Positions 7,895 through 16,746 are shown, counted from the stretch's first letter. The stretch: DNA of 64,000 nt from Winogradskya humida (GCF_016862215.1 NZ_BOMN01000101.1:1-64000); one strand, 5' to 3'. The notes: generated by a model not told the origin, from the sequence alone. Numbers and translations are program-made.

Positions 7895-8902
7895 ATGCTT
7901 GAGGTCACCGCGCTCGGCTGGACGCTGACCATCGCGGTCATCGTGGCCCTGCTCGCCCTCGACCTGACCCTCGGTGTGCTGAAACCGCACGCCGTCGGGT
8001 TCCGTGAGGCCGCTGCCTGGTCGGTCTTCTACATCGCCGTCGCGATCGCGTTCGGCGTGGTGTTCGCCCAGGTGGCCGGCTGGAACTACGGCACCGAGTA
8101 CTTCGCGGGCTACATCGTCGAGAAGAGCCTGTCGGTCGACAATCTCTTCGTCTTCGTGATCATCATGGGTACGTTCGCCGTGCCCGAGAAATACCAGCAG
8201 GAGGTCCTGACCTTCGGGATCATCATCGCGCTGGTGCTGCGGGTCATCTTCATCGCTCTCGGCGCGACCCTGCTGTCGCTGTTCTCGTTCATGTTCCTGA
8301 TCTTCGGACTGATCCTCATCTACACCGCGGTGCAGCTGTTCCGGCATCGGGCGGAGGATCCCAGCGTCGAGGACAACGCCCTGGTCAAGGCCACCAAGCG
8401 GTTCTTCCCGGTGACCGACGACTACGACGGCGGCAAGATGTTCACCCGCATCGGCGGGAAGCGGATGGCCACCCCGCTGTTCATCACGCTGATCGCGATC
8501 GGCAGTTCCGACCTGCTGTTCGCGCTCGACTCGATCCCGGCGGTGTTCGGCGTGACGGAGGAGGCGTACATCGTCTTCGTCGCCAACGCCTTCGCCCTGT
8601 TGGGCCTGCGGGCGCTGTTCTTCCTGGTGAAGGGCCTGCTCGACCGGCTGGTCTACCTGTCGACCGGCCTGTCGCTGATCCTGGCGTTCATCGGCGTGAA
8701 GCTGGTGCTGCACTGGCTGCACGAGGACATCTGGCACGACGCCCCGGTGATCAGCACCCCGGTCTCCCTCGCCGTGATCATCGGCGTCCTGGCCATCACG
8801 ACGGTGGCCAGCCTGTTGAAGACCCGTAACGACCCGTCGGCCAAGGCCCACGCCGGCAGCCTGAGCGCGCGGTCCCACGAGGACGATCCCGCGAAGCACT
8901 GA
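7895..8902 (+). CDS. TerC family integral membrane protein
   Basis: A 335-residue TerC/Alx-type membrane protein, implicated in other bacteria in metal (manganese) homeostasis or tellurite resistance. It has 7-9 hydrophobic segments and the two signature acidic stretches, EKSLSVDNLFVFVII (about residues 76-90) and SSDLLFALDSIPAVFG (about 208-223). The polar C-terminus (SLSARSHEDDPAKH) is cytoplasmic-like. The 108-bp leader was examined for a yybP-ykoY manganese riboswitch, and no recognisable core was found. The gene converges on the MarR gene, leaving only 7 bp between stops. Confidence 0.92.
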   Translation: MLEVTALGWTLTIAVIVALLALDLTLGVLKPHAVGFREAAAWSVFYIAVAIAFGVVFAQVAGWNYGTEYFAGYIVEKSLSVDNLFVFVIIMGTFAVPEKYQQEVLTFGIIIALVLRVIFIALGATLLSLFSFMFLIFGLILIYTAVQLFRHRAEDPSVEDNALVKATKRFFPVTDDYDGGKMFTRIGGKRMATPLFITLIAIGSSDLLFALDSIPAVFGVTEEAYIVFVANAFALLGLRALFFLVKGLLDRLVYLSTGLSLILAFIGVKLVLHWLHEDIWHDAPVISTPVSLAVIIGVLAITTVASLLKTRNDPSAKAHAGSLSARSHEDDPAKH

Positions 8903-8909
8903 CAAGGCG

Positions 8910-9383
8910 TCAGGGGCCCTCGGCGATGCTGCGCAAGGCATCTCCGAGGGCCTCGTGGTGTGCCGGGTCGATCAGGTCGAGGACCTCGCGGCGGGCTATG
9001 GCGAGATACTGAGCGCGCGCTTCCCGCGTACGGTCAAGGCCTGTGCCGGTAAGAACGGCCACCGCGCTGCGTGCGTCATCCGAGTGTTTTTCCTTGATCG
9101 CCAGTCCGTCCTTGGCCAGGCCGTCGACGACGCGGCTCACCCGGCTCGGGGACAGGCCGCACGCGGCGGCGAGGTCGGTCATCCGCATCCGGTGGTCCGG
9201 GGCCTCGGTCAGGGCCTGGAGGACCGCATATTCGGTCATGGTGACGCCTGTCGCCCGGACCATGGCGGTGTCGAGGCGCCGGGGCAGGCGGTGGACCGCG
9301 CGGCCCAGCGACCGCCACAACGCGTCTTCGGCGGGGGTCAGGTCCCCCGTAGTAGCTCTGCTCACATCCCCAGGATCTTGCAT
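8910..9383 (-). CDS. MarR family transcriptional regulator
   Basis: A winged-helix dimeric regulator of about 157 residues. The recognition region is MTDLAAACGLSPSRVSRVVD (about residues 72-91), followed by the wing with a DDARSAVAVLTGTG pattern. ATG 9383 gives a normal MarR length; a GTG at 9365 is an alternative. It is divergent from an NAD-dependent epimerase gene, and two copies of a perfect dyad fill the space between them. It probably represses itself and the epimerase in response to a small ligand, which is inference from layout. Confidence 0.9.
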   Translation of the reverse strand: MQDPGDVSRATTGDLTPAEDALWRSLGRAVHRLPRRLDTAMVRATGVTMTEYAVLQALTEAPDHRMRMTDLAAACGLSPSRVSRVVDGLAKDGLAIKEKHSDDARSAVAVLTGTGLDRTREARAQYLAIARREVLDLIDPAHHEALGDALRSIAEGP

Positions 9384-9385
9384 TA

Positions 9386-9434
9386 TGCGTGCGCACGCAA
9401 GCATCATAGAAATTGCGTGCGCACGCACGCAATT
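9386..9434. promoter_or_regulatory. Two TGCGTGCGCACGCA dyad operators between MarR and epimerase genes
   Basis: The 14-bp perfect palindrome TGCGTGCGCACGCA occurs at 9386-9399 and 9414-9427, centre to centre 28 bp. The second is embedded in a longer dyad with arms AATTGCGTGCG and CGCACGCAATT (9411-9434). They lie between the divergent starts at 9383 and 9451. A MarR-type dimer encoded next door is the natural candidate ligand. Confidence 0.75.
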
Positions 9435-9450
9435 TAACAAGGAGCAGCCC

Positions 9451-10338
9451 GTGAGGATCCTCGTCACCGGAGCCACCGGATACGCCGGCGGCACCATCGC
9501 CCCCGCCCTGCGCCGCCGCGGCCACACCGTGCTCGGCCTGACCCGCGACACCACCTCGGCGACCGCCCGCGCCCTGACCGCCGCGGAGGTCGAGCCGGTG
9601 GCGGGCGAGCTGGGCGACCCGGACAGCTACCGGGAGCACCTGCGCGGCGTGGACGTCGTCGTGCACGCCGCCATGGACTTCGGCGACCCGGCGGGGAGCG
9701 ACCGCAAGCTCTTCGCCGCACTGACGGACCAGCATCTCGTCTACACCACGGGAATCTCGCTGCACGGCCGTATCGACCAGCACGGCCGTATCGACCAGCC
9801 CGTCATCGACGAGTCCACGCCGTCGAACCCGGCGAACCCGCTGCACTTCCGCTACCAGCTCGAGCAGGAGCTTGCCGCTTCCGGCCTGCGGCACACCATC
9901 ATCAGGCCAGGCTTCATGTACGGCCACAGCGCGCGCACGTCCCAGCTCGGCAACTGGTTCGCCCTGGAGAGCCCCGTCTTCCTCGGCGACAAGGACAAGC
10001 GCTGGTCGTGGGTGCACGTGGACGACCTCGCGGAGGCGTACGCGCTGATCGTCGAGCGACGGAACGCCCCGCACGCCGACATCTTCGTGATCGGCGAGGA
10101 GAACCCACCGGCGGCGCTCGACGTCTTCACCGCAGCCGTGCGCGCGGCCGGGCACACGGGCGAGATCCCCCTGGCCGCGATCCCGCCGGAGAACTGGCTG
10201 GAGCAGGCCGCCGACCAGGACGAGATCGTGTCCAGCGCCAAGGCCCGCACCGAGCTGGGCTGGCAGCCACGCCACAGTGGACCGGTCGCCGAGATGGCCA
10301 CGTACTACGCCGCCTGGAAGGCAGCCGCTACATCGTGA
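9451..10338 (+). CDS. NAD(P)-dependent epimerase/dehydratase (extended/atypical SDR)
   Basis: A 295-residue Rossmann-fold protein starting at GTG 9451, with AAGGAG at 9439-9444 as ribosome binding site. The dinucleotide loop is ILVTGATGYAGG at the N-terminus. The central region carries the substrate-binding phrase SWVHVDDLAEAYALIVE. The usual catalytic YxxxK is replaced by FRYQLEQE, so this may be an atypical SDR that binds NAD(P) but works as a reductase, epimerase or NmrA-like sensor. The substrate is unknown. It is expressed divergently from the MarR gene over two palindromic operators and overlaps the 3' end of the convergent subtilase by 11 bp. Confidence 0.88.
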   Translation: MRILVTGATGYAGGTIAPALRRRGHTVLGLTRDTTSATARALTAAEVEPVAGELGDPDSYREHLRGVDVVVHAAMDFGDPAGSDRKLFAALTDQHLVYTTGISLHGRIDQHGRIDQPVIDESTPSNPANPLHFRYQLEQELAASGLRHTIIRPGFMYGHSARTSQLGNWFALESPVFLGDKDKRWSWVHVDDLAEAYALIVERRNAPHADIFVIGEENPPAALDVFTAAVRAAGHTGEIPLAAIPPENWLEQAADQDEIVSSAKARTELGWQPRHSGPVAEMATYYAAWKAAATS

Positions 10339-11914
10339 CGGTTGTGCTGGTCGAGCCGGTGAGCGCGCTGGTGGCGGGCACGACGACCCGGTAGCGGGCT
10401 CCGGCGACAAGGCCGGTGACGGTGCGGGTGCCGGCCGCCCGGTAGGACGTGACCTGCTTCCAGCCGCTCTTCGTCGAGCGCTGCAGGCGGACCAGTTGCC
10501 CGGCAGCCCCGGTCAGGGTGATGGTCAGGGTACGGGCGGCGGCCCGGGTCGCGGTGACCTTCGTGCCTACCGTGTACGTCGTGACGGGTGACGTCACGGC
10601 GAGGGCTGCGCCGGTGGCCGGCACGGTCAGGCGTACCCGTCGCGTGCCGGTTGCCGTGGCCGTGACGGTGATGACGCCGGCCGCAGTAGTGGTGGTGTCG
10701 GTGCAGGTGAACGCCGAGGACGCGATTGCCGTGCAGACCTGGACCGCCCGGTTCGCGGCGGCGCTGCCGTCGGCGGTGACCGTGTATCGGGTGGTGACCG
10801 GGGTTCCGTAGAGGACGCTGCGGGGGCCGGTACGGACGGTGACCGCTGTGGTCTCGGTGACGTTCAGGGCTGCGGCGGCGTCGACTCTGCCCCAGCCGTA
10901 GCTGGTGTCCTTGCCGGCGACGCCCAGGTCGACGGCGGTGTCCTCGAGGGTCTGCTCGATCTGGTCGGGGGTGGCCGCCGGCCGGTACGCCTTGATCAGC
11001 GCGGCAACCGCAGCGACGTGCGGGGTGGCCATCGAGGTGCCGCTGTCGGTCGCGTAGCCCGAGCCCGTCGGATACGTGCTGAGGATCTGGACACCGGGCG
11101 CGGCGATGTCGACGTAGCTGCCGCGGTTGGAGAACGAGGCGACCTGGTCGGACGAGTCGGTGGCGGCAACCGCGATGACGCCCGGGTCGGCGCCGGGATA
11201 GTTGACCGGGCTGCCGTTCTCGCCGTCGTTACCGGCGGCGGCCACGACGGTGACGCCCTTGCCGCGCGCGTAGGTGATCGCGGTGGTCATCGCCGTGATC
11301 TCTTCGTCCGCGCCGAGCGACATGTTGATGATGTCGGCGCCGTGGTCGGCGGCGTAGACGATGCCCTTGGCGACGTCGGCCATGTTGCCGCTGCCGTCGG
11401 CACCCAGGGCCCGGATCGGCATGATCCTCGCGTCCGGGGCGACCGCGGAGATACCCACGTCGTTACCGGTGATCGCGGCGATCGTGCCGGCGACGTGGGT
11501 GCCGTGGCCGTTCGGGTCGGTGCTGGTCCCCGTGGTGCCGGCGACGTAGTCGATGCCGGGCAGGATGTGGCCGGCCAGGTCCGGGTGGGTCGCGTCGACA
11601 CCGGTGTCGATCACCGCCACGATGACGCCGGAGCCGGTCGAGTGCTCCCACGCCTGTGCCACGCCGATCTTGGTGAAATCCCACTGATCGCCACGGTACG
11701 GGTCGGAGCCCGCCGGCACGTCCGCGACGGTCACGCGAGTGTCGAGCTCCACCGTGGCCGGCCCCTGCCGCCCTTCCCGGACGTAGCGCAGGGCGGCTGC
11801 CTGGCTGGTCGCCGTCCGCGTGGTGATCACCGGCCGGCCGGCGCTGTCGAGGGTGGTGCTGACGACCCGGGTGGGACGACCCGCCAGCGCGGCGTCGGCA
11901 GCCGGGGCGGTCAC
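10328..11914 (-). CDS. S8 family serine peptidase (subtilisin-like)
   Basis: A 528-residue subtilase with an intact catalytic triad: Asp103 in VAVIDTGVD, His137 in NGHGTHVAG and Ser294 in GTSMATPHV, plus the oxyanion Asn229 in AAAGND. The peptidase domain ends near residue 355. It is followed by about 170 residues of Thr/Val-rich beta-sandwich-like sequence, as in secreted actinomycete subtilases. Oddly, the start (GTG 11914) leads straight into TAPAADAALAGRPTRVV, and no signal peptide can be recovered upstream. The only in-frame codons before a terminator hairpin at 11966-11991 encode a non-hydrophobic stretch. The gene may have lost its secretion signal or use an unusual one. Confidence 0.85.
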   Translation of the reverse strand: MTAPAADAALAGRPTRVVSTTLDSAGRPVITTRTATSQAAALRYVREGRQGPATVELDTRVTVADVPAGSDPYRGDQWDFTKIGVAQAWEHSTGSGVIVAVIDTGVDATHPDLAGHILPGIDYVAGTTGTSTDPNGHGTHVAGTIAAITGNDVGISAVAPDARIMPIRALGADGSGNMADVAKGIVYAADHGADIINMSLGADEEITAMTTAITYARGKGVTVVAAAGNDGENGSPVNYPGADPGVIAVAATDSSDQVASFSNRGSYVDIAAPGVQILSTYPTGSGYATDSGTSMATPHVAAVAALIKAYRPAATPDQIEQTLEDTAVDLGVAGKDTSYGWGRVDAAAALNVTETTAVTVRTGPRSVLYGTPVTTRYTVTADGSAAANRAVQVCTAIASSAFTCTDTTTTAAGVITVTATATGTRRVRLTVPATGAALAVTSPVTTYTVGTKVTATRAAARTLTITLTGAAGQLVRLQRSTKSGWKQVTSYRAAGTRTVTGLVAGARYRVVVPATSALTGSTSTTVTM

Positions 11915-11965
11915 GACGGTTGCGGGGCAGTCGGGCCGGGTGCGGAACGGTTGCGGGGCACGAGA

Positions 11966-11991
11966 AAGCCCCGGCGGGATCGCCGGGGCTT
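11966..11991 (-). terminator. Hairpin terminator of the small gene at 12012-12257
   Basis: A perfect 10-bp stem (AAGCCCCGGC and GCCGGGGCTT) encloses a 6-nt loop, 20 nt past the stop codon of the 81-aa gene on the minus strand. The trailing T-run is short, as is common in high-GC genomes. Confidence 0.65.
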
Positions 11992-12011
11992 CGTCGTTGG
12001 GGGTGTCGCGG

Positions 12012-12257
12012 TCAGCGGCTATAACCGGTGACCACGGGCCAGGCGCGCTGGCGTTCGTAGTCCTGCTGGTTGAGGATCTCGCGGATCTCGCGGGTCTCCT
12101 CGACGGTGTGGCGGCCCAGGATGAGGTCGAGCTCGGCGCGTTCGGCCGGGGTCTGGAAGGCCGCGAGCTCGGCGCACAACTGCTGGCGGGCGCGGCGCTC
12201 GGTGCGGCGGTTGGCCAGGGTGACCTGAGCGGACTTGATGATCGTCTTGAGTGGCAT
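12012..12257 (-). CDS. Small hypothetical protein (81 aa)
   Basis: The start is fixed at ATG 12257 by a strong ribosome binding site (AAGGAGAAGG about 4-12 nt upstream). This is much shorter than the longest open frame (to 12404). The product is a charged, mostly helical protein with LANRRTERRARQQL, AELDLILGRHTVEETREIRE and QQDYERQRAW. I do not recognise a family. It has no signal peptide or membrane segment. It is followed by a clear hairpin terminator and is probably monocistronic. Confidence 0.7.
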   Translation of the reverse strand: MPLKTIIKSAQVTLANRRTERRARQQLCAELAAFQTPAERAELDLILGRHTVEETREIREILNQQDYERQRAWPVVTGYSR

Positions 12258-12475
12258 CTGCCTTCTCCTTATGGACTGGTGGACGAGGGCGGCATCGCCC
12301 TCGAACACAAGAGTTGCCGGTCCGGGAGACAGCGCCAAATCACGCAGGTAAAACCCTCGATGGGAAAGTGACCCCGGCCACCGAAAACGGGTAGCCCAGG
12401 TCACCTTTGACGCCTACGCCGCAGGTCAGGGCGCTGCCGTGTTTTGCACCACAACAGAGCTTATTCTAACGACCA
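12258..12475. other. Intergenic region upstream of the 81-aa gene
   Basis: A 218-bp spacer between the end of the LuxR-type gene and the 81-aa gene, both on the minus strand. It must hold the small gene's promoter and any terminator of the regulator gene. I saw no clear hairpin or -35/-10 pair. Confidence 0.4.
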
Positions 12476-15229
12476 TTAAGCGTTGATCGACGTTTCTGGA
12501 TCCGGGAAGATACGGACCGCGGGCAGGCGCTGGGACAGCTGGGTGCGGGAGCGCACGCCGAGTTTGCGGTAGACGCGGGTCAGGGTCGCCTCGACCGTCT
12601 TCACGCTGAGGAACAGCTGGGCGGCGATCTCGCGGTTGCTCGCGCCGTCGCGGACCAGGCCCGCGATGCGGGCCTCGGTGAAGGTCAGGCCGAGGTCCGC
12701 GGGGGGTGCGGTGGTTCCTTCGGTACGCGCCAGCGCGCGCTCGGTCTGCTCGGTCCACGGTTTCGCCTCGGCGGCCAGGAAGATCGCGAGCGCCGCCCCG
12801 ATCGCCACCCGCGCGGCGGCGTAGCGGCGGCGACGGCGTTCCGCGCCGCCCTGGACGAGCAGGGCGTGGGCCTGTTCGAGGGGCTGGTGCAGGCCTTCGA
12901 AGCGCTGCGCCGCCGACTCGGAGAGGCGTACCGCGGAATCGGGTTCGCCGCTCTCCGACATGACCATCGCGGCGGCGCGGTCGAGGTAGCCGTCCAGCGC
13001 GGGACCGGCACCGAGGCGTACGGCTGCCGCGCGGGCGTCGGCGAGGGTCGCGGCGGCTTCCTCGTGCTCCCCCAGCGTCGCCAGGCCGGCCGCCAGATCA
13101 CCCTGCCAGCGCACGATCATCGGGTCGCCGGCGTCGCTGAGGTCGCGCAGCCGGCGCAGGGCGGCGACCCCGGCCCGTGCGTCGCCTGCGCGCAGTTCGG
13201 CCTGGCCCAGGGCATGCAGGTTGCGGCGCAGGTAGAGGGCGTCACCCTCCTGTTCGGAGGCTCGTACGCCGCGGCGCGCATATCCGGAAGCGGCCGCGAG
13301 ACTTCCACCGGCGAGCTCCGCGACAGCCGCCGTGTACCAGGTGGGTCCCGGGCTGAGACCCGCGCGGCCGGCGGCGGCGACGGCGCGGTGGGCGTACCCC
13401 AGGGCGTCTCTGCAGCGGCCCGCCCGGGTCGCCACCTCCGACAGGCTGCGCAGCACCTCGACCAGAGCCTCGCCGGTGCGGTCCTGTTCCGCGACCGCGA
13501 GCAGCATGAGCAGTTCGGCGCGGGCCTCGTCGAGGCGGTCGTCCATCATCGCGAACCGGGCGGCCGCGTAGCGCGGGCTCATGTGCAGCCAGCCCGGCAG
13601 CAGCGTGGCGGGCAGGCGCAGGGCCCGCTGCAACGTCAGCCGCCAGGTCTCCTCCCCGCGCAGCCGCTGGACCTGGGCGAGCGCGCACAACGCCATCGCC
13701 TCGGTGCCGCTGTCCCCCGCCGTGCGTGCCGCCCGGGCCGACGCCGACGCGTGCCCGACTGCGGCGTTCACGTCACCGATCAGGAACGCCGCCCAGGTCT
13801 GGCGCAGCCGCACGGGTGCGAGCAGCGCCGGATCGTCGCCGGCCTCGTGCACCGCCGCGGCGAACGTCTCCCCCATGTCGGCGAGGGCCTGTCCGGCCAG
13901 GTCGAGCAGCACGACCCTGGCTCGTACGCGGAACGGCGCCGGCGCATCGACGGCGGCGATCACGGCCTCGGCCGCTCGTCCCGCGATCTCGGGAGCGCCC
14001 GCGGTCGCGGCGGTGCCGGCGGCGGCGATCAGCCAGCCGAAGCGTTCCGCGGCGAGGCTGCGCGGGCACCTGTCGGCGGCCAGCAGGTAGAGCTCGGCGG
14101 CCGTACGCCCGGCGCTGCGGGCGAGGGCACGCTCGGCGGCGGCGACCAGATCGCGGGCGACGTCGGCGTCGGGGCGTCCGCTGCGCAGGGCCCGGTGGCG
14201 CACCGCCACGGTCTCGTCCAGCGCCGCGTCGGCGAGCGCGTCGTGCACCCCCGCGCGGCGGGCCGCGCCGGCGTCCTCGGCCAGCACGGTGGCCAGCGCC
14301 GGCGGCGTGAACCGGATCGTCTCCCCGTCCAGCTCCACGATGCCCGCGGCGGCGGCCGTGCGCAGATCGCGGACGGCGTCCTCATACCCGGCGCGCACCA
14401 GCGTGGGCCGCACCGGCTCGGTGGCCAGCGCCGCGACCAGCAACGTCGACTTCACCGCCGGCGGGACGGCGTCGAGCCGGCGCCGCAGCAGCGCGCGCAC
14501 CGGCTCGGGCAGCGGCGCGGGCCGCCACGCGGGACCCGGGGCGACCGCACCGCCGAGCTCCAGGGCCAGGAACGGGTTGCCGCCGCTCGCCTCGTGCAGC
14601 CGGGTCGCCGTGCGGCAGGGCAGCCCGCGCGATTCGAGGAGCTCGGTGAGGTCGTCGGCGCCCAGCGGCGGCACCAGCAGATCGGAGACGGGGGCCGGGC
14701 ACAGCCGCGCGGCGCGGTGCGGCCCGGCGTCACCCGGGTGGCGCTGGGCGGCGACCACGCGGATCCGCGGCCCGGGACCGCGGCGCATGGCGAACCCGAT
14801 CAGCCCGGCGGACGCCGCGTCGAGCCACTGCACGTCGTCGAGGACCAGCAGCACCGGAGCCGTGCGTGCGCACCACGCGAGCAGGCCCGGCAGCACGAGC
14901 CGGCGGGCCAGGGCGGGGGCACCGGCGCGCGGCGTGGCGCCGCGGCGCAGACCGGTCAGGGCCGCGCGGTGGGCCGGGGGCAGGGCGGCGACGGCGGCGC
15001 TCGGCAACTGGGCCACGAGGTCGGCGATCCCGGCGTACGGAAGGAGTCGCTCGGCCTCGACGGCCCGCAGCCGCACGACGAGCTCTCCCCGCGCCGCGGC
15101 CGCGGCCGACACGACGTCGAGCAGCGCGCTCCTGCCGATGCCCTCGGGACCGCGCAGCGCGACCCCGCCACCGGCGCTGAGCCGCGCCTCGATGGCGGAC
15201 AGCAGTGCCGCCCTGCCGAGCACAACCAC
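12476..15229 (-). CDS. Large LuxR-family (LAL/MalT-like) transcriptional regulator
   Basis: A 917-residue regulator: an N-terminal AAA/STAND ATPase, a long helical TPR-like middle, and a C-terminal LuxR helix-turn-helix (LTFTEARIAGLVRDGASNRE then IAAQLFLSVKTVEATLTRVY, about residues 850-895). The Walker B region is VLLVLDDVQWLD. The Walker A loop reads GPEGIGRSALL (about residues 27-37), with Arg where the family has the catalytic Lys (GxGKS/T), so ATP hydrolysis may be weakened or lost. It is divergent from a thioesterase gene, and a palindrome lies in the shared promoter. The target pathway is unknown. Confidence 0.9.
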   Translation of the reverse strand: MVVLGRAALLSAIEARLSAGGGVALRGPEGIGRSALLDVVSAAAAARGELVVRLRAVEAERLLPYAGIADLVAQLPSAAVAALPPAHRAALTGLRRGATPRAGAPALARRLVLPGLLAWCARTAPVLLVLDDVQWLDAASAGLIGFAMRRGPGPRIRVVAAQRHPGDAGPHRAARLCPAPVSDLLVPPLGADDLTELLESRGLPCRTATRLHEASGGNPFLALELGGAVAPGPAWRPAPLPEPVRALLRRRLDAVPPAVKSTLLVAALATEPVRPTLVRAGYEDAVRDLRTAAAAGIVELDGETIRFTPPALATVLAEDAGAARRAGVHDALADAALDETVAVRHRALRSGRPDADVARDLVAAAERALARSAGRTAAELYLLAADRCPRSLAAERFGWLIAAAGTAATAGAPEIAGRAAEAVIAAVDAPAPFRVRARVVLLDLAGQALADMGETFAAAVHEAGDDPALLAPVRLRQTWAAFLIGDVNAAVGHASASARAARTAGDSGTEAMALCALAQVQRLRGEETWRLTLQRALRLPATLLPGWLHMSPRYAAARFAMMDDRLDEARAELLMLLAVAEQDRTGEALVEVLRSLSEVATRAGRCRDALGYAHRAVAAAGRAGLSPGPTWYTAAVAELAGGSLAAASGYARRGVRASEQEGDALYLRRNLHALGQAELRAGDARAGVAALRRLRDLSDAGDPMIVRWQGDLAAGLATLGEHEEAAATLADARAAAVRLGAGPALDGYLDRAAAMVMSESGEPDSAVRLSESAAQRFEGLHQPLEQAHALLVQGGAERRRRRYAAARVAIGAALAIFLAAEAKPWTEQTERALARTEGTTAPPADLGLTFTEARIAGLVRDGASNREIAAQLFLSVKTVEATLTRVYRKLGVRSRTQLSQRLPAVRIFPDPETSINA

Positions 15230-15320
15230 GAGTCATCTCCCCGGTGAACACTTGTCGATGCATTCAGACTAGGAAGGTTCCGTTACACGCATCAACAACT
15301 ATGCATACGGGTTTGGTCAG

Positions 15321-15334
15321 ATCACCGGTGTGAT
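15321..15334. promoter_or_regulatory. ATCAC/GTGAT palindrome upstream of the thioesterase gene
   Basis: ATCAC and GTGAT flank CGGT, 24 bp before the GTG start at 15358, in the promoter shared with the large LuxR-type regulator. A regulatory role is possible but rests on symmetry and position alone. Confidence 0.35.
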
Positions 15335-15357
15335 GGTTCCCGTTTACGCTCCATCCT

Positions 15358-16134
15358 GTGAACAGCTACTTCGCGCGCACCGGCGAGCACCGGTTCCAGC
15401 CGTCCGAGCTGACCGGGGGCGCCTGGGCCACCGACGAGCAGCACATCGCCCCGATGACCGGGCTGATCACGCACGAGGTGGACCGGCTGGTCGAGGCTCG
15501 GGGCGGCGACGGGCTGGCGACCGCGCGGATCAGCATGGACATCCTCGGCGTGCTCAAGCTTGAGGAGTTCGAGCTGACCGTCGAGGTGGTGCGTCCCGGC
15601 CGCACGATCGAGTTGCTGGAGGCCGTCGTCGTGGCACGCGGGCGCCCCGCCGTCCGCGCGCGGGTCTGGCGGATGGCGGGTGCTGACACGTCCGCGGTCG
15701 CCGGGGGCCTGCCGGAGCCGTTGCCGGATCCCGCGACGCTGCCGGCGTACGAGATGTCGGATGTCTGGCCCGGCGGTTACATCACCTCGATCGAGACCCG
15801 CCCCGCCGGGGAGGTCCGGCCCGGGCGCGGCGCCGTCTGGGTCGGCTCGTCGGCAACCCTGGTGCGCGACGAGCCGGCGAGCCCGCTGGCCGAGTGGGTG
15901 AAGCTGGTCGACACCGCGAACGGCATCGTGGTGCGCGAGTCGCCGAAGGAGTGGATGTTCCCCAACCTGGACCTCACGATCCACCTCTACCGGCAGCCGT
16001 CGGGGTCGTGGACCGGGCTGGACACCACGGTCACGTTCGGCCCCGACGGCCACGGCCTGACCAGCACGGCACTGCACGACGTGCACGGGCCGGTGGGCCG
16101 CGCCGAGCAGATCCTGACGGTCAGGCCGCTGTGA
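15358..16134 (+). CDS. Thioesterase family protein (TesB-like double hotdog)
   Basis: A 258-residue acyl-CoA thioesterase-like protein with a tandem hotdog arrangement. The N-terminal half has AWATDEQHIAPMTGLITHEV and the C-terminal half SPLAEWVKLVDTANGI, followed by MFPNLDLTIHLYRQPSG and a FGPDGHGLTSTALHD segment typical of TesB-like hydrolases. It probably hydrolyses or binds a medium or long acyl-CoA in the cytoplasm. The start is GTG 15358. It is divergently transcribed from the large LuxR-type regulator, which may control it. Confidence 0.85.
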   Translation: MNSYFARTGEHRFQPSELTGGAWATDEQHIAPMTGLITHEVDRLVEARGGDGLATARISMDILGVLKLEEFELTVEVVRPGRTIELLEAVVVARGRPAVRARVWRMAGADTSAVAGGLPEPLPDPATLPAYEMSDVWPGGYITSIETRPAGEVRPGRGAVWVGSSATLVRDEPASPLAEWVKLVDTANGIVVRESPKEWMFPNLDLTIHLYRQPSGSWTGLDTTVTFGPDGHGLTSTALHDVHGPVGRAEQILTVRPL

Positions 16135-16746
16135 CTACTTGCTCTTGGTAACGGTGGTCGCGGTGACGGTGCCGTCGGCGTCGGCGCTGCCCTGGACGCT
16201 GACCGGGTCGCCGGCCTTGAAGTCCTTGAGCTTGCCGGTCGACGCCGTCTGCACCTTGGTGTCGCCGCTGGTGCGCACGGTCACGACGCTGCCGTCGGAG
16301 GTCTCGACGTAGATGGTCGTGCCGTCCACCAGCTTGATCTTGCCGGTGGTCGGTCCGGCGGCGGCAGCGGACGCCCCAGGGGCCGCCGCTCCAGGTGCCG
16401 CGCCGCCGCCGGAGTTCTGGCCCCCGCCCGGGAAACCGCCACCGTTGGTGCCGCCATAGCCGCCGAAGTTTCCGCGGCCGGCAGCACCGCCCGCGCCGCC
16501 CGCGCGTCCGGCGGCTGTGGCGCTGGTGCCGTAGTTCTTCTGCACCTCGAGGCCGCCGACGAAGCCGCCGACCAGCAGCACGCCGCCGAGCAGGCCGATC
16601 GTCACCTTGTTCCACCACTGCCGGGGTGCGGCCTTGGCGAGCTCGGTGGCGAGGCCGTCCTCGTGGTTGAGATCGTCGTCGGCCGGCGCCGGGGGCACCC
16701 GCAGGACGGCGGTGTCGTCGTTCGAAGGGGTCACAGCGGTCCTCAC
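16135..16746 (-). CDS. Membrane-anchored DUF5666-like protein in the efflux operon
   Basis: 203 residues: a cytoplasmic N-terminus of about 45 residues, one membrane helix (VTIGLLGGVLLVGGFVGGLE), a Gly-rich linker (about residues 80-135) and a C-terminal beta domain resembling DUF5666 (GKIKLVDGTTIYVETSDGSV ... FKAGDPVSVQGSADADGTV), expected outside the membrane. The GTG start at 16746 overlaps the TGA of the ABC permease gene by GTGA, so it is the last gene of the efflux operon. It may assist the transporter at the cell surface; no biochemical role is known to me. Confidence 0.75.
   Translation of the reverse strand: MRTAVTPSNDDTAVLRVPPAPADDDLNHEDGLATELAKAAPRQWWNKVTIGLLGGVLLVGGFVGGLEVQKNYGTSATAAGRAGGAGGAAGRGNFGGYGGTNGGGFPGGGQNSGGGAAPGAAAPGASAAAAGPTTGKIKLVDGTTIYVETSDGSVVTVRTSGDTKVQTASTGKLKDFKAGDPVSVQGSADADGTVTATTVTKSK

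Noticed and set aside
12866..15247. A 793-residue open frame on the plus strand opposite the LuxR-type gene (also similar long frames at 20043-21554, 4205-5908, 59418-61019)
   Set aside because: Products are Arg/Gly/Ala-rich with no family pattern and wrong codon bias. The opposite strand carries clear, conserved proteins.
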